DNA from: Leadbetterella lacustris
GTDB lineage: Bacteria > Bacteroidota > Bacteroidia > Cytophagales > Spirosomataceae
Assembly: GCA_965234335.1 (NCBI GenBank)
Contig: OZ248454.1
Span: forward strand, 62,001 to 126,000
Length of the DNA: 64,000 nucleotides
Reading direction: 5' to 3'
Shown piece by piece: positions 27,540 through 36,056 of the stretch. Numbering within the stretch: position 1 is the stretch's first letter; each line of letters starts with the position of its first letter. The notes below the pieces were generated by a model, which had not been told where the DNA came from, did not search any database, and was given only the letters and a program-made list of their open reading frames with translations. The position numbers and the translations under genes are program-made.

Positions 27540-28855
27540 TCAAGAAGTTTTTGTTGGCATTGATTGCCATTCCGTTTATCAGTTTTGGACAAAGCTCCAC
27601 CAATGTTGATAAGATTGTAGCTAAAATAGACAATTATTATATTCTAAAGTCCGAGGTTGAGACCATCGTAGAAAGAGGCAAACAAGAAGGTCAGACCATG
27701 AACAGGTGTCAGGCTTTGGAAAGTTTGGCCATTCAAAAACTACTCGTAGCCAAGGCCGAAATTGACTCCGTAATAGTAGATGAAGACGTGATAAATGGTC
27801 AGTTAGATGCTCGTATGCAAGAAATGATTAGAGCATACGGCAACGAAAAAAATATTGTTCAGCAGTTTAATAAGTCTATAGAAACACTGAAGTCTGAGCT
27901 TAAGGGTCAAGTAAGAGAGCAGTTGACTTCTGACAAAATGAGAAACACCATCACTGAGAATATAAGCGTGACTCCTTTAGAGGTGAAGAACTTCTTCAGC
28001 AAAATACCTAAAGACAGCTTACCCATGATTCCGACTGAGGTAGTTATCTCGCAAATTGTACGACTTGCTCCTGTAACCAAAGCAATGAAAGATGAGTTGG
28101 TAGAGCGGCTTAATGGCTTTAAGAAAAGAATAGAATTGGGTGAAAACTTTGCTGTTTTGGCTAAAGAATTCTCTGAAGACCAAGGCTCAAAAGTACAAGG
28201 TGGTGACCTAGGCTGGGCTAAACGAGGGCAAATGGTAGCAGAATTCGAAGCCTCCGCCATGACACTTGATTCAGGTAAATTATCGGGTGTTATAGAATCT
28301 GACTTTGGTTTTCACCTTATCCAAACGCTCGAAAAACGTGGACAAGAATATCGTGCAAGGCATATTTTGTTAAGGCCTGATTATAGCCGATTAGATATTA
28401 CCGAACCAAAGAGATTTTTGGACAGTCTTAAAACTCAAATCGAGATTGACAGTATTAAATTCGAGAAAGCCATAAAATTACATTCGGAAGATAAAAACAC
28501 TGTAGATGCGGGTGGCATAATTATGAATCCCGAAACAGGCAGTAACTGGCACGCCGTGGATGTGTCCATGGAACCTAACTTGTATTTTACGGTAGACCCA
28601 ATGAAGCTTGGCACGATAAGTGCAACTTTAAACTACAGAACACCAGACGGCAAAACAGGCATGCGACTGATCAAAATCAAGGACAAAAAAGAGGCCCACA
28701 GGGCCAATATGAAGGATGATTATGAAAAGTTGAAAAACTACGCCATGAACAATAAGCAAAACGAATCCATAGAAAAATGGTTTAAAGATGCCATTGCTGA
28801 GGTGTATATCAATATTGAAAAAGAATACGAGGCTTGTAAATTATTTGAACAATAA
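27536..28855 (+). CDS. SurA-like periplasmic peptidyl-prolyl isomerase
   Basis: This 439-residue protein has a signal peptide (MIKKFLLALIAIPFISFGQS), a SurA N-terminal helical domain (KIDNYYILKSEVETIVERG...CQALESLAIQKLL), and two parvulin domains: about 169-262 (ISQIVRL...GGDLGWAKRGQMVAEFE...FGFHLIQ) and about 274-390 (RARHILLRP...). SurA chaperones outer-membrane proteins across the periplasm. Its ATG overlaps the stop of the preceding parvulin-OmpA gene, and a MoxR gene follows after 15 bases. Confidence 0.88.
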   Translation: MIKKFLLALIAIPFISFGQSSTNVDKIVAKIDNYYILKSEVETIVERGKQEGQTMNRCQALESLAIQKLLVAKAEIDSVIVDEDVINGQLDARMQEMIRAYGNEKNIVQQFNKSIETLKSELKGQVREQLTSDKMRNTITENISVTPLEVKNFFSKIPKDSLPMIPTEVVISQIVRLAPVTKAMKDELVERLNGFKKRIELGENFAVLAKEFSEDQGSKVQGGDLGWAKRGQMVAEFEASAMTLDSGKLSGVIESDFGFHLIQTLEKRGQEYRARHILLRPDYSRLDITEPKRFLDSLKTQIEIDSIKFEKAIKLHSEDKNTVDAGGIIMNPETGSNWHAVDVSMEPNLYFTVDPMKLGTISATLNYRTPDGKTGMRLIKIKDKKEAHRANMKDDYEKLKNYAMNNKQNESIEKWFKDAIAEVYINIEKEYEACKLFEQ

Positions 28856-28870
28856 ACCATTTTTAGAAAA

Positions 28871-29842
28871 GTGCAATTGAAAACCTTCAACTCAGATGTA
28901 GAGGCAGCAGATGCTTTAAAAAACACATATCAGGAGCTTTCGAAAGAAATAGGCAAAGTAATTGTAGGCCAAGAAGAAACCGTAAAATTATTGTTAACGG
29001 CTATTTTCTGTCAAGGACATTGTTTGCTAGTGGGTGTTCCTGGCTTGGCGAAAACTTTGTTGGTTCAGACCATTGCATCGGCCTTAGATTTGGACTTTAA
29101 CCGTATTCAGTTTACGCCGGATTTAATGCCCTCAGATATTGTAGGTTCTGAAACTTTAGATAACAACCGTAACTTCAAATTTGTAAAAGGCCCTGTATTT
29201 GCCAATATCATTTTGGCTGATGAAATAAACCGGACACCTCCAAAAACGCAATCGGCTCTGTTGGAGTCTATGCAGGAATATTCGGTGACTGTAGCGGGTG
29301 AAAGACATCAGCTTTCAAAGCCGTTTTTTGTATTGGCTACCCAAAACCCGATAGAACAAGAAGGTACCTATCCCCTACCCGAAGCCCAGCTAGACCGTTT
29401 CATGTTTATGGTAAACTTGGACTATCCGAGTTTCGAACAAGAGATGGCTATTGTTAAAAGTACAACTTCGAATGTGAAGACGATTGTAAACAAGGTTTTA
29501 GGTGCAGAAGAAATCATTGTATTCCAAGATTTAGTAAGAAAAGTACCCGTGGCAGACAATGTGGTGGAATATGCGGTGCGTTTGGTTCACAAAACTAGAC
29601 CAAATATAGAAGGAGCCTCAGAAGAATCTAAGAAGTTTCTTGAATGGGGAGCGGGTCCGAGAGCCTCACAAAACTTAGTATTGGCTGCAAAATGCCATGC
29701 TTTAATTAATGGAAAATATTCTCCCGACATTGAAGACGTAAAAGCTGTAGCATTCCCCGTTTTACGACACAGAATAGTACGGAATTTCAAGGCCGAGGCC
29801 GAGGGAATGAGCACCGAAGAAATTATAAAGAAATTGATGTAA
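28871..29842 (+). CDS. MoxR-family AAA+ ATPase
   Basis: This 323-residue cytoplasmic ATPase has Walker A (LLVGVPGLAKTLL), Walker B (NIILADEINRTPPKTQSALLESM), sensor 1 (FVLATQNPIEQEGTYPLPEAQLDRF) and the C-terminal lid (ARAAQ-like PRASQNLVLAAKCHALI). MoxR proteins chaperone cofactor or metal insertion and often pair with DUF58 and VWA proteins. No such partner is adjacent here; the gene follows the two parvulins instead. The start is a GTG at 28871 with a TTG two codons later as alternative, because no ATG precedes the domain. Confidence 0.88.
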   Translation: MQLKTFNSDVEAADALKNTYQELSKEIGKVIVGQEETVKLLLTAIFCQGHCLLVGVPGLAKTLLVQTIASALDLDFNRIQFTPDLMPSDIVGSETLDNNRNFKFVKGPVFANIILADEINRTPPKTQSALLESMQEYSVTVAGERHQLSKPFFVLATQNPIEQEGTYPLPEAQLDRFMFMVNLDYPSFEQEMAIVKSTTSNVKTIVNKVLGAEEIIVFQDLVRKVPVADNVVEYAVRLVHKTRPNIEGASEESKKFLEWGAGPRASQNLVLAAKCHALINGKYSPDIEDVKAVAFPVLRHRIVRNFKAEAEGMSTEEIIKKLM

Positions 29843-29867
29843 AATGAGGCGAGTCGAAAGGCTCTCC

Positions 29868-31541
29868 TTATTTTTTGGAAAAAACTTTCATGATGCCTTC
29901 CTTGTCGAGGCAATTTAAAGTCATATCTGCTGTCAATCCTCCTTTTCTGGCTACAGCTACACCATAATGCATATCGTGTATGCCTTTCACTTCGTGAGCA
30001 TCGGGATTGATACTGATCATCACACCTTTTGAAAGACAATAATCTATCCACCGCCAATCAATGTCTAATCTGTAAGGGCTGGCATTAAGTTCCATCACCA
30101 CTTTATTGGCCGCACAAGCGTCAATAATCATTTTATAATCAAATGGATAGCCTTTTCGAGATAACAAGAGCCTTGCAGATGGATGCCCCAAAATACTGGT
30201 GTAAGGATTCTCCACCGCCTTTAGTAGCCTTCGGGTAGCTTTTTCTTTGTCCATGTTTAGCACCGCATGCACAGAGGCCACCACGTAGTCAAAAGAAGCC
30301 AAAACGTCTTTTTCATAGTCTAGGTCGCCGTTCGGAAGTATATCTGACTCTATACCCTTTAAAATGGCGAAGTCTTGGTAGGCGGCATTTAGAGCATCAA
30401 TTTCTTGATGTTGTTTCACCACGGTCTCGGGCCAAAGTCCTGAGGCGTAGGAAGCTGTTTGGCTGTGATCCGCAATACCGAAGTATGCTAGACCTAGCCC
30501 TTTGCAATAATCCGCCATTTCCTTTAAGGTATTGCTGCCGTCGGAATAAGTGGAGTGGTTATGCACAGTTCCTTTCAGTTTTTCCCAAGTTACTAGCTCG
30601 TCGTTGTTGTGCTGCTTTATCCATTCAAACTCATTGCGGCCTTCTCGCATTTCGGGCACAATATAATTAAACCCAAAGGCCTTGTAGATCTCGGTTTCGT
30701 CAGAAAATGTATTTTTTGTAACATGATTCAGTAGCGTGATTCCGTCTGCATTCTGATATTTTAGGTGGTTTTCATCGGCGTTTTTAACAAAATTTTTAAT
30801 CAAGAAATCCTTCGATGAAGTTTTCTCGATTTCGATAGGAATGGAGTATTCTCCAAAAAAACCTCTCCAAACACTCGGCGAAGACAGTTTTAGCTCTTGA
30901 TGAAATAGCTCTTCGTTAAACTTCAAGCCTCCAAAGCCATCCTTAATCACTAAAAATTGCAACAAATCTAAGGTGTCATTTTTTCTAATGACCTGACCCA
31001 CCTCGTGTGCGTTTTCGTACACTTCCTTGATTTTTGCTAAAATAACACTACTCAGCATGGCTCCCTTATCCATCCTGAGTTTGCCCATTTGCTCCTGCAG
31101 AAAGGCCAAAGATTCTAGAATGGAATCTTGTGTTTTCTGTCCAAAGCCTTTTGTATTGGCTATCTTGTTGTTTTCACAGGCTATTTTTAGGTCATTGATA
31201 TTGTCAATTCCCAGCTCCGACCAAAGCGTCTTTATCTTTTTTACGCCCAAACCCTTCACTTTGAAAATATCAAAAATACCCTCGGGTGTAATTTCAATCA
31301 AATCATTGAGTTCTTTGAGTGTGCCGGTATGGACAATTTCTTCAATATTGGCAGATAAAACCTTTCCAAAACCTCTGATCTGAGCCACTTCTTTGGTAGA
31401 CATTTCTGCTATTGGTGTTTCGAGCCGCTCTAGGGTAAAAACACTCGAAATGTATACTTTTGACCGCATTTCGTCTCGGTCGTGGAGGTCTAAGAGTTTT
31501 CCGGTAAGCTTTATGATATCTGCTATATCTGAATTGGTCAT
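29868..31541 (-). CDS. PolX-like protein with degenerate polymerase site and intact PHP domain
   Basis: The 557-residue product from the ATG at 31541 has the PolX order: 8-kDa/HhH region (TNSDIADIIKLTGKLLDLHD, MSTKEVAQIRGFGKVLSANI, FKVKGLGVKKIKTLWSELGI), a nucleotidyltransferase-like middle, and a C-terminal PHP phosphoesterase. The PHP metal motifs are present: VHNHSTYSDG, GIADHS, KGIESDI, ASVHAV, ILGHPSARLL and INPDAHEV. In the middle domain the normal GDxD polymerase carboxylates are replaced (VIRKNDTLDLLQFLV), so DNA synthesis activity is doubtful. It may act as a 3'-5' exonuclease or AP-site enzyme in base-excision repair. A longer start at 31592 is possible but less likely. Confidence 0.85.
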   Translation of the reverse strand: MTNSDIADIIKLTGKLLDLHDRDEMRSKVYISSVFTLERLETPIAEMSTKEVAQIRGFGKVLSANIEEIVHTGTLKELNDLIEITPEGIFDIFKVKGLGVKKIKTLWSELGIDNINDLKIACENNKIANTKGFGQKTQDSILESLAFLQEQMGKLRMDKGAMLSSVILAKIKEVYENAHEVGQVIRKNDTLDLLQFLVIKDGFGGLKFNEELFHQELKLSSPSVWRGFFGEYSIPIEIEKTSSKDFLIKNFVKNADENHLKYQNADGITLLNHVTKNTFSDETEIYKAFGFNYIVPEMREGRNEFEWIKQHNNDELVTWEKLKGTVHNHSTYSDGSNTLKEMADYCKGLGLAYFGIADHSQTASYASGLWPETVVKQHQEIDALNAAYQDFAILKGIESDILPNGDLDYEKDVLASFDYVVASVHAVLNMDKEKATRRLLKAVENPYTSILGHPSARLLLSRKGYPFDYKMIIDACAANKVVMELNASPYRLDIDWRWIDYCLSKGVMISINPDAHEVKGIHDMHYGVAVARKGGLTADMTLNCLDKEGIMKVFSKK

Positions 31542-32183
31542 TTTTGCTTGATAATTGAAAAGTAAAATTATAGGTTTTTGGGGGGAATTCAAACGCTTGG
31601 TGGAAGGTTTGCTATGTGGCTTAGCTGTGGAATTGAATTTTACGCTTGCCTTCGATTCAGAATTTTAAGATTTTAAATCCAATGTTGGGTAAATTCAGGA
31701 GGCCAAATGGGTAATATTCAAGTATAAATAAGGTGGTACACTTTCGTGCGACGCACTCTTCCCTGCGATTCGGTGGTACACTTTGGTAGGATTATGCAGA
31801 ACCAGAATAGGTGGCTCACTTTGAACCGGAATATGTATTATAGCTCGTGGTTGTATTAAACTTCCATACTCTTCTGTTAACAATTCTGATTTATTTCCGC
31901 TTGATTGGCTAACATTTCACCCATAGTTGTATAAGAATCAGTAGCCCACAAAATATTTTTTAAGGTTGTTTTAGCTTACAAAGGAATTACCAATGTATTA
32001 TCCTTTTTAGCTAGATAATCTTCTCGGATGTCTATGTTTTCACTGTAATTCCCATGATTAATTATATATTTCTTTTAATCGGTCGGTTTTATCAAGCGTT
32101 CTATAAACCCTTTTGAGCCAACAAATCGAAGGAATTGATTCAATCAATATTTGATTATCTTGTAAAATTTTGGAGCAAGCTAA
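31542..32183. other. Gene-free region at the edge of the accessory island
   Basis: No convincing gene. It contains the shortest copy of the dispersed repeat (31730-31845). On the minus strand, a short fragment near 32056-32159 could encode ESIPSICWLKRVYRTLDKTD, possibly a decayed gene. I could not assign it. Confidence 0.4.
31730..31845. repeat. Dispersed island repeat, copy A (short)
   Basis: Shares GGTGGTACACTTT, TCGTGCGACGCACTCTTCCC, GCGATTCGGTGGTACACTTT and AATAGGTGGCTCACTTTGA with copies B and C, but lacks the 270-base body. It holds internal direct repeats of the GGTGG(T/C)(A/T)CACTTT type. Confidence 0.7.
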
Positions 32184-33192
32184 TTATTGATTTTTTATTT
32201 TTTTTACTTCCTTGTCAAAATCACTTTCAAATAATTGATCTTGAATAATCCTGTATTTTTCAAATTCACTTTCGGCATGAGCTTTTGCTATTTCGGCACT
32301 TACTTTTCCTGCGTTTTGTAAAATAGTTCTATCGGTTGCTTCTATAAATTTGTTCAGCCGATTTTCCCAATCTTCCATCGTCAAAGGTATTTGTCTTAAA
32401 GCCATACTTTCGGCAATATCTAAATAAGCCGAAACCAACCGCTGTAATTGTTGCATTTCGTTTTCCGTTAAATAATTTTTTGCTACGGATACGTCAAATT
32501 TTTGAATTTTACCTTTTGGTGCATCTTTCCAAGTAGATAAACCCATATTTTATTTCTCATGGTTGGCTCTTTCATAGATAATCTCTGCTGCTGTTTGCCC
32601 ATGTATTGCCCAATCCAATTTGTTTTGAACGGTTCCAAAAAAACGTTTAGTGCTTTCCGCTGTAACATCGTAATCTATGGCTGTGGCGTAAATATCGGTG
32701 ATTTGTTGATAAAACTTTCGTTCACTCAACCGTATTTCTCTGATGCGTTGCAGTTGCTCTTCAAAATATTTTTTACCTAAAATAGTGCCATCATTTTTTA
32801 AACGCTCATCGTCCATCGCAAAACCTTTGATGGTAAATTCTTGCAAAATTTGAGTTGCCCATTTTCTGAATTGCACAGCTCGTTCAGAATTTATTTTATA
32901 ACCCACTGCAATTATTGCCGAGAGATTATAATGCTGCGTGTCATAGTTTTTACCATCTGATGCAGTTATCCGGAATTTCCGGATAACTGAATCGTCCTGT
33001 AATTCACTGTCTTTAAATATCTTTTGAAGATGTTCGTTTATGGTTCTTACATTCACGTTGTAGAGTTCACCCATCATTTTTTGTGAAAGCAATATTTTCG
33101 TCCTGATAAACGGCATTCACGCCGCCATCAGCAGTAGCGGCTATAAAGGTTAAATACTCTACCGATGATGAACGAATTATACTATTTTTTTT
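32184..33192 (-). pseudogene. RhuM-family protein, broken by a frameshift and a stop codon
   Basis: Read across three segments, this encodes a near-complete RhuM/COG3943 protein, a family often embedded in type I restriction loci. The N-terminal part (about 33192-33091) reads NSIIRSSSVEYLTFIAA and QDENI. The frame then shifts near 33090, where two bases appear to be missing in the codon for the conserved Trp before LSQKMMGELYNV. The middle part runs to ERANHEK, where an in-frame TAA (32550-32552) interrupts it. After the stop the same frame continues NMGLSTWKDAPKG to a normal C-terminus (LFESDFDKEVKKIKNQ). The start ATG also seems lost: TAG occupies its place at 33193-33195. The two open pieces (188 and 120 codons) should not be annotated as separate genes. 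Confidence 0.8.
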
Positions 33193-33332
33193 CTATTCTT
33201 TCATAAATACTACTTTTAGTCCATCTGTTTTATAATACTTTCCATAAATTCGATTTCTTCCTAAATATCTAATTTTTTTTTAGATTTGACAAATTTTTGA
33301 AAGTAATCCAATCTGTTCTTTTCAAGTACAAC

Positions 33333-33690
33333 GAAGGTGGCACATCTTCGTGCGACGCACTCTTCCCAGCGATTCGGTGGTACACTTTGGTAGGATTATG
33401 CAGAACCGGAATAGGTGGCTCACTTTGACCAAGAATACGTATCAGATTGCACAGCTACAGAAAATATCGCTTAAATCTCCAGAGTGGCTACTTTGCGGAC
33501 TTTTGATACCACACTCATTTCGTAGAAGAAGCGTTCAAGCTTCCAAAGTAGCAAAAGTCGAGTTGTCGAACCACCCAAACTTTTATTGCGAACAGGGTGA
33601 TGCGGGATTCCGACTTTCTTCTACTTTGGTAAATGTTCGACTGAAAGGCAGGCGTCAAGGCCATAAAAATCAAAACTAAGAACCTGCTGT
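33333..33690. repeat. Dispersed island repeat, copy B
   Basis: About 350 bases, nearly identical to copy C over roughly 300 bases (from GGTGGTACACTTTGGTAGGATTA to AAAATCAAAACTAAGAACCTG). It begins with short direct repeats (GGTGGCACA, GGTGGTACACTTT, GGTGGCTCACTTT). No transposase or credible gene lies inside; the open frames differ between copies. Confidence 0.75.
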
Positions 33691-33804
33691 TATTACAACA
33701 GGCCCACAGGATAGAAATCAGAGGAGAATCTATCAGAAAAAGAAAAAAATAAAATAAAAACAATTGCAATAATTATTTTTACAAACCTCTTTTTAGGTAC
33801 AATT

Positions 33805-33852
33805 CAAGTGGTACACTTTCGTGTGACTCAATGGTACACTTTCATGCGATTA
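33805..33852. repeat. Dispersed island repeat, end fragment D
   Basis: Contains CAAGTGGTACACTTTCGTG and ATGGTACACTTTCATGCGA, two copies of the end motif, just 3' of the secreted orphan gene. The preceding AT-rich bases (GAAAAAGAAAAAAA..ACAATT..TTTTACAAACC) resemble those before copy C. Confidence 0.55.
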
Positions 33853-33890
33853 TTCACCACTGTTACCAACATGATAATGCTAGCTGTCAT

Positions 33891-34772
33891 TTACTTAGAT
33901 TTAACAAGATTTGACAATGTTTCAATAGAGTTAACAAAGTTCAGTCCTATTGTAAAATATCCTCCTTTGTCTGGATATCCAAGTAAATTACCATAGCTAA
34001 ATTTAACTGTATTCGCCAACAAACTTATTTGACCACCTAAGCCAACATAGACTGTACTTCCAACTTGAATAACACTTGCTTCTGGGCCTACTGTTGGTGA
34101 AAACAATTTACCCCAAAACGATGCTCCTTTATTTGGACGATAATAAAACGAATAGCCTAACCAAGGTGATGCTTGAAAATTTATGTCTTTACTAGCTCGA
34201 GTTTTTAACCAAGCAAACCCTGAACTTGGGCCCGTTTTTACTCCATAATCGTCTACCTCAAAAAGCATTACAAAGCCTGTATTACTTTTAATGTTGTCAA
34301 TACGTATCTTAATTTTATCGCCATCTTCAAGCTTTTCTGAAGATATATCAACCTCTGTATTTTGAAGATCAACTGCGTTAACCTCTTTATTCTGGATTGT
34401 GTAATCAAACATAGTCGGGTCGGAAGGATTGGCTTTTGTTTTTTGCGTTTTTGTGACTGATACATAACCAAGAACCTCTATTGGTTTTTCGTCTCCCTTT
34501 GAGTTAATTAGCGTTGCAGAAACTCGGATCTTAATATTATCTTTTTGTGCCAAAACTTTCTTTTCGTCAAATATTAGGCGTATTTGTGAATTTGGCTGAA
34601 TGTATTGAACACTTGAAAAAGTGTTGGGTTCAACCTTCGTTGAAGTACCATTATTAGCTCTTTTTCGTACTTCAAATGAAGTGTAGTTTGAAGGATCTAC
34701 ATCGTTGTCATTTTGTCCGAAACAATATTGTGCCAAGAAAACAAGTGTAGTGAAAAAATAAATCTTCCTCAT
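33891..34772 (-). CDS. Secreted orphan protein, possibly beta-rich
   Basis: This 293-residue protein has a clear signal peptide (MRKIYFFTTLVFLAQYCFG, then QNDND). It has no family I recognise. The middle is polar with alternating strands (IRLIFDEKKVLAQKDNIKIRV, EVDISSEKLEDGDKIKIRID). The C-terminal third is Gly/Tyr-rich (PWLGYSFYYRPNKGASFWG, YVGLGGQISLLANTVKFSYG), as in small outer-membrane barrels. It stands alone between copies B/D and C of the dispersed repeat, which suggests it arrived with, or was moved by, that element. Confidence 0.7.
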   Translation of the reverse strand: MRKIYFFTTLVFLAQYCFGQNDNDVDPSNYTSFEVRKRANNGTSTKVEPNTFSSVQYIQPNSQIRLIFDEKKVLAQKDNIKIRVSATLINSKGDEKPIEVLGYVSVTKTQKTKANPSDPTMFDYTIQNKEVNAVDLQNTEVDISSEKLEDGDKIKIRIDNIKSNTGFVMLFEVDDYGVKTGPSSGFAWLKTRASKDINFQASPWLGYSFYYRPNKGASFWGKLFSPTVGPEASVIQVGSTVYVGLGGQISLLANTVKFSYGNLLGYPDKGGYFTIGLNFVNSIETLSNLVKSK

Positions 34773-35130
34773 AATTTTTGAATTTAATGGTGAATGTCAT
34801 TTCATAATTGCAGGCAAATACTCTATTTCTGAGCAACAATGACGTTTAATATCTAAAACTAAGGGATTGTCGCAATAAATTATTTTAAAATACATTAAAC
34901 TTATCTAACGGTACTAAGCATTAGGTCTTTAACAAAACCCCAATAAATAAACCAAAAGAGGAAGAAGAAGTAGAGGTACACTTGAATATTTGGATTCCTA
35001 AAAGTTTAATGAAGAATCTAAAAAATAAAGAGTCTTGAAATAGAAAGGAAAATCAATGAGAAAAAGAAAAAAAATCACAAGTAAAACAATTCAATATCTA
35101 CTTTTACAAACCACTTTTCAAGTAAATTTA
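34773..35130. other. Gene-free region between orphan gene and repeat C
   Basis: No full gene. A short plus-strand frame near 34945-35039 would encode EEEEVEVHLNIWIPKSLMKN, resembling a ribbon-helix-helix fragment, but it has no start codon and is probably a relic. Nothing else is seen. Confidence 0.35.
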
Positions 35131-35552
35131 AGATGGTCCACCTTCGTGGCACTCTCTGTTACACTTCCCTGCGATTGGGTGGTACACTTTGGTAGGATTA
35201 TACAGAACCGGAATAGGTGGCTCACTTTGACCAAGAATATGTATCAGATTGCACAGCTACAGAAAATATCGCTTAAATCTCCAGAGTGGCTACTTTGCGG
35301 ACTTTTGATACCACACTCATTTCGTAGAAGAAGCGTACAAGCTTCCAAAGTAGCGAAAGTCGAGTTGTCGAACCACCCAAACTTTAATTGCGAACAGGGT
35401 GATGCGGGATTCCGACTTTCTTCTACTTTGCTAAATGTTCAAGTGAAAGGCAGGCGTCAAGGCCATAAAAATCAAAACTAAGAACCTGCGGCTAAGTGGC
35501 TCACTTTGAACCGGAATGGGTGGCTCACTTCGCCGGGATATGTACACTTTCC
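35131..35552. repeat. Dispersed island repeat, copy C (longest)
   Basis: Matches copy B over about 300 bases and extends at the 3' side with AAGTGGCTCACTTTGAACCGG, GGGTGGCTCACTTCGCCGGG and TGTACACTTTCC. The repeated CACTTT units at both sides resemble the multiple terminal repeats of IS21-family elements, but no istA or istB remains. Confidence 0.7.
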
Positions 35553-35835
35553 AAGAAATCTTCGGAAACCCTCGAAAGTTCATAAACACTGTATTCATTA
35601 TCACTTGAAATTAAGTCAGTTGCATTCATTACTTGAATAAGGGTTTTCTTTTAAAAGAGATAGATTAATAGTCTTTTCCGGTCGGAATTAATGAATTACC
35701 GAAAATAAAATTTAAAAAAATGTAGGCTAAAGGAAATAGATGGGGTTTTCGTTATTTTGAAATAGAGAAATAATGACGGCAGGTTGTTTCTAACAAGATA
35801 CTTTTTTGCCATAAATTGATACCTCTGTTTAACTC

Positions 35836-36054
35836 TTATATTATTAAAAATGAAAACGGGATTTCTGTTGTAAAAATATTGTTTGTATAAGATATTAAGT
35901 CTCCAATGCAAGTTTTATATTCTATTTCTAAAGTTTTAGCTTTTATACTAATAACTGTTCCCTTAAACTTTAATTTGCTATCTAAATAAGGTAACTCAAA
36001 ACGGACTTCATCATTTATTTTTAATTGTGTGATGTCAATATTATATTTTATCAT
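35836..36054 (-). CDS. Small protein, third gene of the HNH cassette
   Basis: A 72-residue product starting MIKYNIDITQLKINDEVRFE. It is strand-rich (KLKFKGTVISIKAKTLEIEY), as in small SH3-like or KOW-like barrels, with a hydrophobic end (IPFSFLII). Its ATG lies 2 bases after the stop of the methyltransferase-HIT gene, so it is likely co-translated. I recognise no family. The TTG at 36060 is an alternative start. Confidence 0.55.
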   Translation of the reverse strand: MIKYNIDITQLKINDEVRFELPYLDSKLKFKGTVISIKAKTLEIEYKTCIGDLISYTNNIFTTEIPFSFLII

Positions 36055-36056
36055 AA

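Noticed and set aside
29843..29867. Terminator between the MoxR and PolX-like genes
   Set aside because: Only a weak stem with mismatches is present; too poor to call.
31860..32183. Additional hsdS or hsdR fragment
   Set aside because: A short frame reads like protein (ICWLKRVYRTLDKTDRL) but is too brief to assign to any family by eye.
33350..33679. A 109-codon frame inside repeat B, with a similar 141-codon frame in repeat C
   Set aside because: The similarity is due to DNA repeat identity. The frame starts within the terminal repeats, has no domain, and its reverse frames are equally similar.
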